A stretch of 64,000 nucleotides of DNA from Bacteroidota bacterium. GTDB taxonomy: Bacteria > Bacteroidota > Bacteroidia > Bacteroidales > F082. Below are positions 50,158 to 59,746 of this stretch, in pieces. Below the pieces are notes generated by a model. It was given only the letters and a program-made list of their open reading frames with translations. It was not told the DNA's origin and did not search any database. Where the stretch lies: assembly GCA_016845105.1 (NCBI GenBank), contig JAERTF010000164.1, forward strand, positions 25,796 through 89,795. Reading direction: 5' to 3'. The translations under genes were made by a program, and so were the position numbers. Each line of letters opens with the position of its first letter. The stretch's first letter is position 1.

Positions 50158-51894
50158 TTAAAACCCCACATACAATACATTCACAACCCCATCTTCCTTT
50201 AAATAGCCAAAAGGAAGTAAACCGGAGTTTATATTTGTATTTACATTTTGTTTTATTTCATTATTGTTGTTCTGATAACCTTCTATTGTCCAGCCCGTTA
50301 CCTCAGTGCCAGGAACTTGAACCAATAAGGTATAATACATTCCACTATAAACTGTTATGCCAACCGGAATATATTGCTGATTAAGCCATGGTTGTATATT
50401 GGTACTTACCTCATTTAAGTCAAGTTCCGATTCAGCTAATTGCCATCCAGTTCCTACAACTTGTGATTTTATATATAGTACGTAAAGATTTCCCTGTTCG
50501 GTAAATGAAATTCCCATTGGGAAATATCCCCGCTCAATATTTGAGGTAATTCCATTTTGCAGATTTGTAGCGTCAGAATAACTTTCAAGATTCCATTCAG
50601 TCATATTAAGCGGGTTCCCTTCAATATAGTAAACCTCTGTTTCTGAACCATCACTTATATAAATTCCGGCAGGTGTACTACCTGCATTAATTGCATTGGA
50701 AATATCATTTTGTATGGAAGTTGGATTGCTTTTGATTTTTTGAGCAGCCCAACCGTCACCAGAAATGTAATAATTCAAAGTATTTGTATAATTATTAGGA
50801 ACATTATTGGAGTTGTTATTATTAATTGGCCTGGAAACTAATTTTTCATTCATGCTTGATGTACTAATCATTTCACCACCATGTATAACCACAACTGAAA
50901 CATTATTGCTTACAGTTACTTGTCCTTTATAAACAGATATTTCTGTTGCATTTCCAGAAACAACTACATCAACCTCTATTTCATCATTCATTGGTTCTAA
51001 TGGTGGTGCCTGATGGCCATGAAAGCCTTCTCTACTAAAGCAACCAGCAATCGCGGATGGTGTTTTTATTAAAAACTTTCCACCTTTTTTATTAACTCTA
51101 AACGCCAAGTCACCTTTATTAACAAATAGTGACATATTACTCTCAAAAGTTACACGTGAGTTTTCTTTAAGGTTAAATTTTACGTTATCAGAATTATACA
51201 CAATATGTGCACTTGAGCCGGCCGGCACCTCAATTTGTTTAGTATTCTCGTTATAAAAAACATCCCCATTATCAACTATTATTGTTCCAATGTTTCCTTC
51301 AATTAGTATATCTTCACCCTTTGACAATATTCTTCTACCTTGATCATCATATTTATCAGCAACACTATATTGTATAGTATTACAATTGCATAATTCGAGT
51401 TTCCTTTTATAAAGTGGTATCAGCTTATATTTATATGGCCATAACTTGTTTACCCAACCGATATAATTATTCATTTTGTCAAAAGTTGAGCAGTCATAAC
51501 AGGGTCTCTGTCCATCTAGTTGTCTCTCATTTTTGTAAAACTCATCAAGTTTTTGCTGAGTTCTCTTTCTATATTGTTCACATTCTTCCCTGGAACTAAA
51601 TACAGGTGGCTTTGCCTGAACATCATAATTACAATGTTGCGCTATAACCTTATACGCTTCACCTTGCTTTTTGGCAAACTCAGCTGATTGTTTCCAATAC
51701 TGATCATGTAGATCCGACCCCCTATTTCTTAATGCTTCTTGTTCATATGCACTTTTCTTAACTCCGTTTATCTCGTAATCCAACTGAGCCTTAAGATAAG
51801 TGTCAGGGTCGACTTGAGCATTTGTTGTTAAGGGTAAGAGCAAGGTTACAATAATGATTGAACTGTGTTTTAAAAAAATATAAGCCTTATTCAT
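50158..51894 (-). CDS. Exported FecR-domain-like protein with C-terminal four-repeat module
   Basis: IIVDNGDVFYNENTKQIEVPAGSSAHIVYNSDNVKFNLKENSRVTF...ISVYKGQVTVSN; C-terminus GDGWAAQKI...VLYVGF. Confidence 0.75.
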   Translation of the reverse strand: MNKAYIFLKHSSIIIVTLLLPLTTNAQVDPDTYLKAQLDYEINGVKKSAYEQEALRNRGSDLHDQYWKQSAEFAKKQGEAYKVIAQHCNYDVQAKPPVFSSREECEQYRKRTQQKLDEFYKNERQLDGQRPCYDCSTFDKMNNYIGWVNKLWPYKYKLIPLYKRKLELCNCNTIQYSVADKYDDQGRRILSKGEDILIEGNIGTIIVDNGDVFYNENTKQIEVPAGSSAHIVYNSDNVKFNLKENSRVTFESNMSLFVNKGDLAFRVNKKGGKFLIKTPSAIAGCFSREGFHGHQAPPLEPMNDEIEVDVVVSGNATEISVYKGQVTVSNNVSVVVIHGGEMISTSSMNEKLVSRPINNNNSNNVPNNYTNTLNYYISGDGWAAQKIKSNPTSIQNDISNAINAGSTPAGIYISDGSETEVYYIEGNPLNMTEWNLESYSDATNLQNGITSNIERGYFPMGISFTEQGNLYVLYIKSQVVGTGWQLAESELDLNEVSTNIQPWLNQQYIPVGITVYSGMYYTLLVQVPGTEVTGWTIEGYQNNNNEIKQNVNTNINSGLLPFGYLKEDGVVNVLYVGF

Positions 51895-51968
51895 TTGTGT
51901 TTAATTTATTGATTATCTATAGCTTAACGTTAGCCTATCGTGATTCGATAGTTAAAACGAGGAAAAAT

Positions 51969-54392
51969 TCAAAACCCCACATATAATATATTTTCCACTT
52001 TTCCTTCCTTCAAATAGCCAAAAGGAATTAAACCTGAATTTATCTTTGTATTTACACTTTGTATTATTCCATTACTATTATCATGATACCCTTCTATGGA
52101 CCAATTTGTTATTTTAGTATCTGTTACTTGTGCCAACAAAGTATAGTACATGCCATTATAAACTGTAATACCAACAGGAACATATTGCTGATCGAGCCAT
52201 GGTTGAATATTTGTTCCTACATCATCCAGGTCAAGCTCTGATTCAACTAATTGCCACCCTGTGGCTACAACTTGCGATTTAATAAACATGACATAGAGAT
52301 TGTCCTGTTCAGTAAATGAAATACCCATTGGAAAATATCCCTGCTCGATATTGGATGAAATTCCATTTTGCAGATTTGTAGCGTCAGAATAACTTTCAAG
52401 ATTCCATTCGGTCATACCAAGCGGGTTCCCTTCGATATAGTAAACCTCTATTTCTAAACCATCACTTATATATATACCTGCTGGTGTTTTTCCAGAATTA
52501 ATTGCATTATTAATATCGTTTTGTATGGAAGTAGGATTGTTTTGAATTTTTTGTGCCGACCAGCCATTACCCGAAATGATACTTCCTGATTTACTACCGC
52601 CTCCAATAGAATTTGTTTCTTCATGAGGGTCATGATATGGTGGGTATTCAACATACTCAAAATCAACTTCGGAATCATATTCCCAAACTGGTGGTTTGTT
52701 TGGGTCAACATCCTGATCTTCCACACCAGGAACTACCTGATTACTTATAATTTTTATGTCTTCTGGATAGTTGTTATTTTCCTTATCACAATATTGAATA
52801 TAATACTCAGAAAGTCTTGATGTTTCATCATCAAAATAATCACCGTTTTCTTGATTGGTGCTCAGTTGTGCATTAATTTGAGTTTTATCAGCACCCGAGT
52901 TTTTTAATTTTTCTTCAATGACATAGTAATCTGTGTTTGCCAGGTTAACGGCTATTTGAAGAGTTTTTATAAAATCTTCACAGTAGATATATTCATTTTT
53001 GAGATCTTCACCAGCTTCTTTTATCATTGCGAGAAAATCTTCACCATCCCAGTCGTAAAGACCTGTTCCCCATATTGTAATTTTATCACCCTTTATGGAT
53101 TTATTATCTATGTCTATTCGCCTTATTCTATCGTTCAGGCAATCAATGGAACTTGAATGTGAATCAATATATGCACGATATCGATCGAATTGTTCCAACA
53201 GGTTTTTACTGCGTACTTTTAGCTGTTCTGCTGTTTCCCTGTTTGCTAATATTAGACCATTTTGCGCATTATTTTCATTAACCAGATCAATTACTTGTTT
53301 ATATCCGGTTACAGCCGATAACAAGCCGCCTGCAACTCCAATATAGCTTTTCCAATCCTTAACATCTTCACCAGCTTTTAGTGCTTCTACTGATGCTGTT
53401 TGAAATAACTGTACTGCATTATCCTGATATCCATAACTATTCCTAACCTCATCAATTGATCCCCAAAGTTGACCATCGAAAAGACTTTTAAAATTGGTAA
53501 CTAAATCATAGGTAGCTTTTGTAAAGCGAAATGGAATTTCAACATTTGCACTATAGGTTTGTATTCCTTCGTTCCAAACAAGCCCTGAATATGCTTCTGT
53601 AGCTTTTCGATATGCAATATTAGCTCGCTTTCTTAATTTCTCCCAATACTCAGGTGTTACCTGATTTGCCAATGGTGTTATTGAAAAACTAAACCCAGGA
53701 TTCTCTTTCCTGATTTTTTTTAGAGTTGTACTAAAATATTGACTCCCCTGGTATTTGCTAAGTTTATCGCATAATTGTTGTGCTTTTGCAAATGATATAA
53801 TAATCTGTCGGTTTAAGGCCAGGTTGTTAATTTCTGCAATATCAGCATTTATTTTTGATATTTCAGAGAGGAATTCTGCCTCATCATTATTGTTATTCTC
53901 CTTGGGAGTCGGAGAATTGTGTTCTTTACCAATCCGGATATGTTTTTGAAGTTGACCCAACCTAATTATTTTTACATATTCTTCGAAAGCAGAAAAATAT
54001 TGACCACAATAGTTACAAGAGGAGCTTTTTGGATTATCGCGGTAAGCCTTTATTTTTTCTTTTTGCAGAACCGTGATCTTATTAATTTTAGCAACTATTG
54101 CACCAGTTAATGCCTCTTTAGCCTCTTTGCTGGGAACCCAAATTGTAGATAATCCGGAATCCCACCAACCTTCATTAATTTGGCCATGGGCAGTTTTCAT
54201 TCCTTCGATATCCTTTGGATTCTGACTTGCACACTGTTGATACTGCCGCCATAATTCTTTGTTTCGGATAAATTCCGGATCATTCCAGTTAGCATACTTA
54301 TTTATATCACTGGCAAAGTTTTGAGCTATAGTATAGTTGTTTATTGCAAAAATACCAGCTAAGAGAAAGATACCTATGTTTAATGTTTTCAT
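51969..54392 (-). CDS. Exported helical protein with C-terminal four-repeat module
   Basis: Helix-rich N-terminal part; C-terminus GNGWSAQKIQNNPTSIQNDINNAIN...NILYVGF nearly identical to the neighbour. Confidence 0.75.
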   Translation of the reverse strand: MKTLNIGIFLLAGIFAINNYTIAQNFASDINKYANWNDPEFIRNKELWRQYQQCASQNPKDIEGMKTAHGQINEGWWDSGLSTIWVPSKEAKEALTGAIVAKINKITVLQKEKIKAYRDNPKSSSCNYCGQYFSAFEEYVKIIRLGQLQKHIRIGKEHNSPTPKENNNNDEAEFLSEISKINADIAEINNLALNRQIIISFAKAQQLCDKLSKYQGSQYFSTTLKKIRKENPGFSFSITPLANQVTPEYWEKLRKRANIAYRKATEAYSGLVWNEGIQTYSANVEIPFRFTKATYDLVTNFKSLFDGQLWGSIDEVRNSYGYQDNAVQLFQTASVEALKAGEDVKDWKSYIGVAGGLLSAVTGYKQVIDLVNENNAQNGLILANRETAEQLKVRSKNLLEQFDRYRAYIDSHSSSIDCLNDRIRRIDIDNKSIKGDKITIWGTGLYDWDGEDFLAMIKEAGEDLKNEYIYCEDFIKTLQIAVNLANTDYYVIEEKLKNSGADKTQINAQLSTNQENGDYFDDETSRLSEYYIQYCDKENNNYPEDIKIISNQVVPGVEDQDVDPNKPPVWEYDSEVDFEYVEYPPYHDPHEETNSIGGGSKSGSIISGNGWSAQKIQNNPTSIQNDINNAINSGKTPAGIYISDGLEIEVYYIEGNPLGMTEWNLESYSDATNLQNGISSNIEQGYFPMGISFTEQDNLYVMFIKSQVVATGWQLVESELDLDDVGTNIQPWLDQQYVPVGITVYNGMYYTLLAQVTDTKITNWSIEGYHDNSNGIIQSVNTKINSGLIPFGYLKEGKVENILYVGF

Positions 54393-54453
54393 AAGAATTA
54401 TTCGAATTTATTAAAAGTAGTTACTGTCTCCTTATCAGATGTATTGACAAGTT

Positions 54454-55686
54454 CTATTTCTTCTTATAGATAGATACTACACCTTGTTTATCTGTATGTT
54501 TAAGTGTGTTTCCATTTATTTCATATGAATAAGTACCCCAGTCAAATTGTATTTCCAACATATTTCCTTTTACCTTCCATAATCCAATATGTTCACCGAT
54601 ATAGTTTCCTGAGTTTTTGGGTTGGTGTTTTTCTACCATAGTACCATCATTGTTGAAGATGAAATAAAGAAAGTTATAGCCATTATTATTATCCGATCTG
54701 CTTATGAGATCATACCTCCCTGATATACTACCAGATGTGCCAGTACTACCACTTATTCCACCAAGACCTGAGGATTTTTGAGCAACTGTAAACGATAGTT
54801 CTTTAATTAAACTACCGCCCATTCTAAATTCAACAGAATAATTCCCGGTAGGCCAGCCATTATTTGGTTTAGTGATACTAACAATTGCGTTTCCTCCATT
54901 TTTGCTGGTAAAGTTGTATAAATCGGTAGATATATTTCTATTACTATTTTTATAGATCCAGCTAGCACTTATATCTTTATTCGTACCACCTTGATACTTC
55001 ATTACAACAAATATCTCCCTAGTTTGTGGGTTAAATTTATTTGTAGGGTTGATAGCATTATCATTGGCATCAACCCGGTCGGTAAGTATAAAATCGGTAA
55101 TTTTAAAACTTGTTGAGTTTGAAGAAGAGGTAGTTCCCCCCGTTAATCCACCGAGCCCTGTACTTCCTCCGGAATTTGAAGATGATGATAAAGAAAAGCT
55201 TTCTGTTACAAATTTTACTTCTTTTGATTTTTCCTGAAGCATACTTTTCGGAATCATGGCGCTAATTATATAACCATTTCCATTTTGGATTGCATAAAAA
55301 ACACCCATGGCCACTTGTATCCCGTTGTAATTAAAGCCGTAGGTACCCAGTTTACCAGGTATTCCGGTTTTTGAAACATGGTTTTGAACACTTTCTTTTA
55401 TTGCTCCTGCAGGAAGCATTTGCTCTTCAAACACATTAACCAACAGGTCAAGAGTCAAACCATTTGGTGCTTCGAAAGCTCTTAGTTGAACTGCAGCGTT
55501 CTCATCCGGACTCATAAAATCATAAACCTTATCGGTACCATCCATATATGAGTTTTTGCTCCATTTCTGTGGGACATTTATAGTAAACCCATATTTGGAA
55601 TCTCGTTGCAACTGTGCTGATAAACTACTACTAATTAGTATCAAAAAGGCACTAATTATTAAAATACTTAGGGTTTTTGTTTTCAT
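54454..55686 (-). CDS. Exported PsbP/Mog1-like N-terminal domain + Ig-like region + C-terminal lipocalin-like domain
   Basis: RDSKYGFTINVPQKWSKNSYMDGTDKVYDFMSPDENAAVQLRAFEA; KPNNGWPTGNYSVEFRMG; ISGRYDLISRSDNNNGYN. Confidence 0.75.
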   Translation of the reverse strand: MKTKTLSILIISAFLILISSSLSAQLQRDSKYGFTINVPQKWSKNSYMDGTDKVYDFMSPDENAAVQLRAFEAPNGLTLDLLVNVFEEQMLPAGAIKESVQNHVSKTGIPGKLGTYGFNYNGIQVAMGVFYAIQNGNGYIISAMIPKSMLQEKSKEVKFVTESFSLSSSSNSGGSTGLGGLTGGTTSSSNSTSFKITDFILTDRVDANDNAINPTNKFNPQTREIFVVMKYQGGTNKDISASWIYKNSNRNISTDLYNFTSKNGGNAIVSITKPNNGWPTGNYSVEFRMGGSLIKELSFTVAQKSSGLGGISGSTGTSGSISGRYDLISRSDNNNGYNFLYFIFNNDGTMVEKHQPKNSGNYIGEHIGLWKVKGNMLEIQFDWGTYSYEINGNTLKHTDKQGVVSIYKKK

Positions 55687-55704
55687 TATAATCTTATTTT
55701 AATG

Positions 55705-57015
55705 TTAATTTTTTACACACCTTACTGATAATCCATGGTTTTCACCAGTTAGATTACGTGATGAATTCCCTTGATAATTAAAACTTCTGGAAAAGGACAG
55801 AAAACCTCCATTAGGTGTTGATGTCCAAAAATGCCCCCACATTTCGTTACCACCCATACTACTAGGTCGGTGAGTACCATAGCTTGAGCTTTTGCCAGCC
55901 GCTAATATTGCGAACCCATAATTATCATTTCCATTGTTATTTTTACCATCTTTATATTCTATCCAACCCGATTTGCTTCTTAATGCTTTTCCAATATCAG
56001 AACCCCTGTTACCATCTTTTTTATCCCACTCAGGATCGCCAACACCATATTTACCATCAACTGTTCCTTCCAGAATTTTCCATTCATTATCAGTTGGCAA
56101 ATGCCAGCCCGGTGGACAAATTCCTTGAGTTATAACAGCGCCGTTTGGATCAAAATTTAAATCTTCATACTGCATCATTTCCTTAAACTGATAAAACCCA
56201 CCAAATTTTTTACAGTTTTCTGGATCATCAAACAAACAGTATTTCTCAACTACCCCATTGTCGCTTGGATACTTATCCTTTGTAATCATTGTACCAACAT
56301 TCAAATTCTCAGCCATCCAAACCTGATTTCCAATTTTAACTGTTCGATATGTTTGTCCTTGATAGACTAGGTTCCCTGAAACAAACGTTGGGTTAGTTTG
56401 TATGTCATTATTTGTATTATTATTTTGTGAATTGTTATTTGTTGAACCTCCCATTAAACCACTTAAACCAGAGTGTTTTTCTTCTTTAATATTATTGGCT
56501 GTAGCAGAATAACCTTCAATCAAAAATGATTGCACTACTCTTTTTAATTCATCGCCCTTTTTTTGAATCATACTGCTCGGGATAAGTGATGTGAGAACAT
56601 AACCTTTATTATTCTCAACAAAGTATAAAGCCGACATACCTATCTCATTACCGTTGTAGCTGAATAGATATACTCCTTTTTTACAAGGTATTCCGTTTGA
56701 GGTTGTATGATTGTTAAGACTAAGTGTTTGTGTTCCGGAAGGGAGCATGTTTTGTTCGTATACCTGTGCAAGAAGAGCGGTTGTAAAGCCTGAATTTGCA
56801 TCAAATGCACGAAGTTGAACTGCCAAATTTTCATCGGGGCTCATATAATCATAAACTTTATCGGTTCCATCCATATATGAATTTTTGCTCCAGTTGGGTG
56901 GAATGTTAATTTTAAATCCAAAATTAGAGTCGTGTTGCCATTGGGCATGCAAACTGATATTTATCATAACCGTTGATGAAATAACTAGTGTGATAATTAA
57001 TGATCTGATTTTCAT
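55705..57015 (-). CDS. Exported PsbP/Mog1-like N-terminal domain + FISUMP domain
   Basis: HDSNFGFKINIPPNWSKNSYMDGTDKVYDYMSPDENLAVQLRAFDA; YRTVKIGNQVWMAENLNVG...CPPGWHLPTDNEWKILE...GLSVRCVKN; start set at MKIRSLI. Confidence 0.82.
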   Translation of the reverse strand: MKIRSLIITLVISSTVMINISLHAQWQHDSNFGFKINIPPNWSKNSYMDGTDKVYDYMSPDENLAVQLRAFDANSGFTTALLAQVYEQNMLPSGTQTLSLNNHTTSNGIPCKKGVYLFSYNGNEIGMSALYFVENNKGYVLTSLIPSSMIQKKGDELKRVVQSFLIEGYSATANNIKEEKHSGLSGLMGGSTNNNSQNNNTNNDIQTNPTFVSGNLVYQGQTYRTVKIGNQVWMAENLNVGTMITKDKYPSDNGVVEKYCLFDDPENCKKFGGFYQFKEMMQYEDLNFDPNGAVITQGICPPGWHLPTDNEWKILEGTVDGKYGVGDPEWDKKDGNRGSDIGKALRSKSGWIEYKDGKNNNGNDNYGFAILAAGKSSSYGTHRPSSMGGNEMWGHFWTSTPNGGFLSFSRSFNYQGNSSRNLTGENHGLSVRCVKN

Positions 57016-57127
57016 GTTTATATGCTTTAAATGATGTCCTATATTTATATTATTAATTTTCACAGATTCTTTTTTGGGGTTTCATTATCCAAATATGTAG
57101 TAGTACAATCTAACTCAGATATAAAGT

Positions 57128-58060
57128 TTATTTCCTAAAAAGAAATGTAATCCCACCCGATTCTCTCTTTAGTTCATTTCCATTGATAGTATAATAATCT
57201 TTTGTGCTACCAAACTTATGTTGAAATGTAAGTTTATTTCCATTCAGAGTCCATGTACCCTCATGCCCACCTTCATAGGCTCCAGAGTTTTTAGGGTTGT
57301 ATTTTTCAATGTAAGTGCCATTACTATTAATGGTTATGTAATGATAATTTGTTCTTGAGGGTCCATCAGAACGACTGATAAATGTGTATCGGCCACTAAT
57401 ATCACCTGGCACCGACGCTGACCCGCTTGATGACTGATTTGTGCTGCCACCCATTGTAGTTCCTCCCATTATACCGCCCAAACCTGCTGGTTTTTTGTTT
57501 GGTTTTCCGGCTCCTCCTCCAGAAATCGAATTAGTATTTTGTGATGATTGAAAGCCTTTGAGTGAAAATGAACGTGTTATCTCCTTAACCTCTTCACCTT
57601 TTTGTTCAATCATACTAGTTGGTATAATTACTGTGAGAACATAGCCATTATTGTTTTGAACAGTATAAAATGCACTCAGATAAACTTCATTTCCATTATA
57701 ATTCATTACATACACACCTTGTTTCCCTGGAATTCCGTTTACATTGGTATGGTCGTTCAGGCTCTCTCTTTTGGTTCCTTCTGGCAACATGCTTTCTTCA
57801 TAAACCTGTGCAAGAATATCAGTTGTTACGCCACTACCTGCCTCAAAAACACGGAGCTGAATAGCTGCATTCTGATCTGGGCTATAGTAATCATAAACCT
57901 TATCGTTACCATCCATGAAAGAGTTTTTACTCCAATTATTAGGTAGTTTTATTTTGAATCCGTATTTACTATCTTCCTGCCATTGTGCAAAAGCGTTTAT
58001 ACTCATAAACATCAGAAACAATCCGATTACCATTACAGCTGCTTTTCTTACTCTTTTCAT
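57128..58060 (-). CDS. Exported PsbP/Mog1-like N-terminal domain + lipocalin-like C-terminal domain
   Basis: EDSKYGFKIKLPNNWSKNSFMDGNDKVYDYYSPDQNAAIQLRVFEA; ISGRYTFISRSDGPSRTN...GTWTLNGNKLTFQ. Confidence 0.77.
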   Translation of the reverse strand: MKRVRKAAVMVIGLFLMFMSINAFAQWQEDSKYGFKIKLPNNWSKNSFMDGNDKVYDYYSPDQNAAIQLRVFEAGSGVTTDILAQVYEESMLPEGTKRESLNDHTNVNGIPGKQGVYVMNYNGNEVYLSAFYTVQNNNGYVLTVIIPTSMIEQKGEEVKEITRSFSLKGFQSSQNTNSISGGGAGKPNKKPAGLGGIMGGTTMGGSTNQSSSGSASVPGDISGRYTFISRSDGPSRTNYHYITINSNGTYIEKYNPKNSGAYEGGHEGTWTLNGNKLTFQHKFGSTKDYYTINGNELKRESGGITFLFRK

Positions 58061-58154
58061 TTTATTTTTTTATTTATTAAGTTTCTTTAATTTGTCTTAA
58101 TGTAAACATGTCATAATTACCCACTTATACTTTAGGGCGACTACTATATCTAAG

Positions 58155-59102
58155 CTAATCATCAATTTTTTTACAAGTAAGGCTTGTTGGTCCCATTGGC
58201 CCATAGACCTTAAAATGCAAATACTCTTCTTGTCTTTGTGGTACTGAAATCTTCAAAGTCCAGGTATCATCTATTTTCACAGTTCCATCATATATACAGT
58301 AGCCTGAATTACATCTAAACTCAAAATCAATTGAAGCGTCGCCTTTGGACAAATGATATTTTCTATTATTTGTATACCCTCCTGTCCAGGATACGTGATT
58401 ATCACTTATATCAATCTGTCCTACGATCTGAAAACATTGATAGCTATTACCAGCAGGCCAAACATCGCCATTGAAAGTATATCCTTCAGGAGCAATTTTA
58501 CTTAGCTTACTATTGTTATTAGATATGGACGCTGGAGTTTTTTGCGTGGAGCCACTTAGACTATTTTCTGTTTCAACAGTATGTGGAGTGGTCCGTTCTG
58601 GTTTAAATACAGTAAAAGTATTTAGAACAGCATCTGTTTCTTGAACTTTCTGATTAAATTTATCTGATGGTACAACAACAATAATAAGATAACCTATACT
58701 GTTTTTTACAACCGAAAATGTTACAAGTATCATTTCTTTATTGCTGTAGTTATTACTATAGACGCCTAATTTCCCAGGTATTCCATTTAATTGGTCATAG
58801 TCAAGGCTAATCCTCTTTGCTCCCTGAGAAACAAATTCTTCATCAAATACTTCTGCTATAATATCTGTTGTCAGATCAATTTCTGCATCAAATGCCCTTA
58901 GTTGGATAGCTATTTCTTTGTCAGAACTGGTAAAATCATATACCATATCCTCCCCGTCAGCATAACTGTCAGTTGACCAATTGATTGGAACATCAATTTT
59001 AAATCCAAATCGGGAATCTACATGCCACTTTGCAAATACAATCTTTGTGATTAACAAAAGGAAAATACAAACAAATAGGGCCTTTCTTATAATAAAATAC
59101 AT
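58155..59102 (-). CDS. Exported PsbP/Mog1-like N-terminal domain + distinct beta-rich C-terminal domain
   Basis: VDSRFGFKIDVPINWSTDSYADGEDMVYDFTSSDKEIAIQLRAFDA shared with the three neighbours; unrelated C-terminus. Confidence 0.75.
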   Translation of the reverse strand: MYFIIRKALFVCIFLLLITKIVFAKWHVDSRFGFKIDVPINWSTDSYADGEDMVYDFTSSDKEIAIQLRAFDAEIDLTTDIIAEVFDEEFVSQGAKRISLDYDQLNGIPGKLGVYSNNYSNKEMILVTFSVVKNSIGYLIIVVVPSDKFNQKVQETDAVLNTFTVFKPERTTPHTVETENSLSGSTQKTPASISNNNSKLSKIAPEGYTFNGDVWPAGNSYQCFQIVGQIDISDNHVSWTGGYTNNRKYHLSKGDASIDFEFRCNSGYCIYDGTVKIDDTWTLKISVPQRQEEYLHFKVYGPMGPTSLTCKKIDD

Positions 59103-59142
59103 TATCGTATAATTTTTGGATAGTAGTTATTTGCAACTATAA

Positions 59143-59565
59143 TTATCTGACTTCAAAACTCTTGATCTTTGGAGAGGAATCATTATCACCAATGTGAATT
59201 TCTACCTGATATTTACCTATGGGCCAACCATTATTGGGCCTGCTAAGACTAGAATTAAGATCAAGGTTTGTTCCATGATCAGCAGAATTTAATGTTACTT
59301 CGTCAATAATAATAAGATCTGCTTCTACATATTGCCATACGAAAGTTACTAATGTGTTCGCGGGTGCATTTTTCAATTTGCAACTAACACATATCTGAGG
59401 GTCAGTTGTGGAAAACACTGGGTTGTCCTGAGCGCAAACATCACCTGAAAGCTGAAGGCACGCTTTTATGTCATTAATATTCGCAGTTGTTACTTCGAAG
59501 TCACATCCTGTAACTAATAGACTAATCATTATAACTACAGTAGCTATTATTGATACTTTTTTCAT
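59143..59565 (-). CDS. Small lipoprotein related to the central Ig-like region of 54454-55686
   Basis: Lipobox LVTGC; RPNNGWPIGKYQVEIHIGD versus KPNNGWPTGNYSVEFRMGG; start set at MKKVSII. Confidence 0.7.
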   Translation of the reverse strand: MKKVSIIATVVIMISLLVTGCDFEVTTANINDIKACLQLSGDVCAQDNPVFSTTDPQICVSCKLKNAPANTLVTFVWQYVEADLIIIDEVTLNSADHGTNLDLNSSLSRPNNGWPIGKYQVEIHIGDNDSSPKIKSFEVR

Positions 59566-59746
59566 AAATAGTGATTTTAATAAAAGTTTATAAATATGTG
59601 TTTGTTTATAAAGCATTGTATTTCATATGCTAGAAGTACTTAAATAAGTTATAAAACAAATATATGATGGTATTAAGGCAAAAGCTAGTGGACAGCTATT
59701 AGTGCGAGGGCATAATTATTATTCGCAATGTATTTCTTATTATTCG

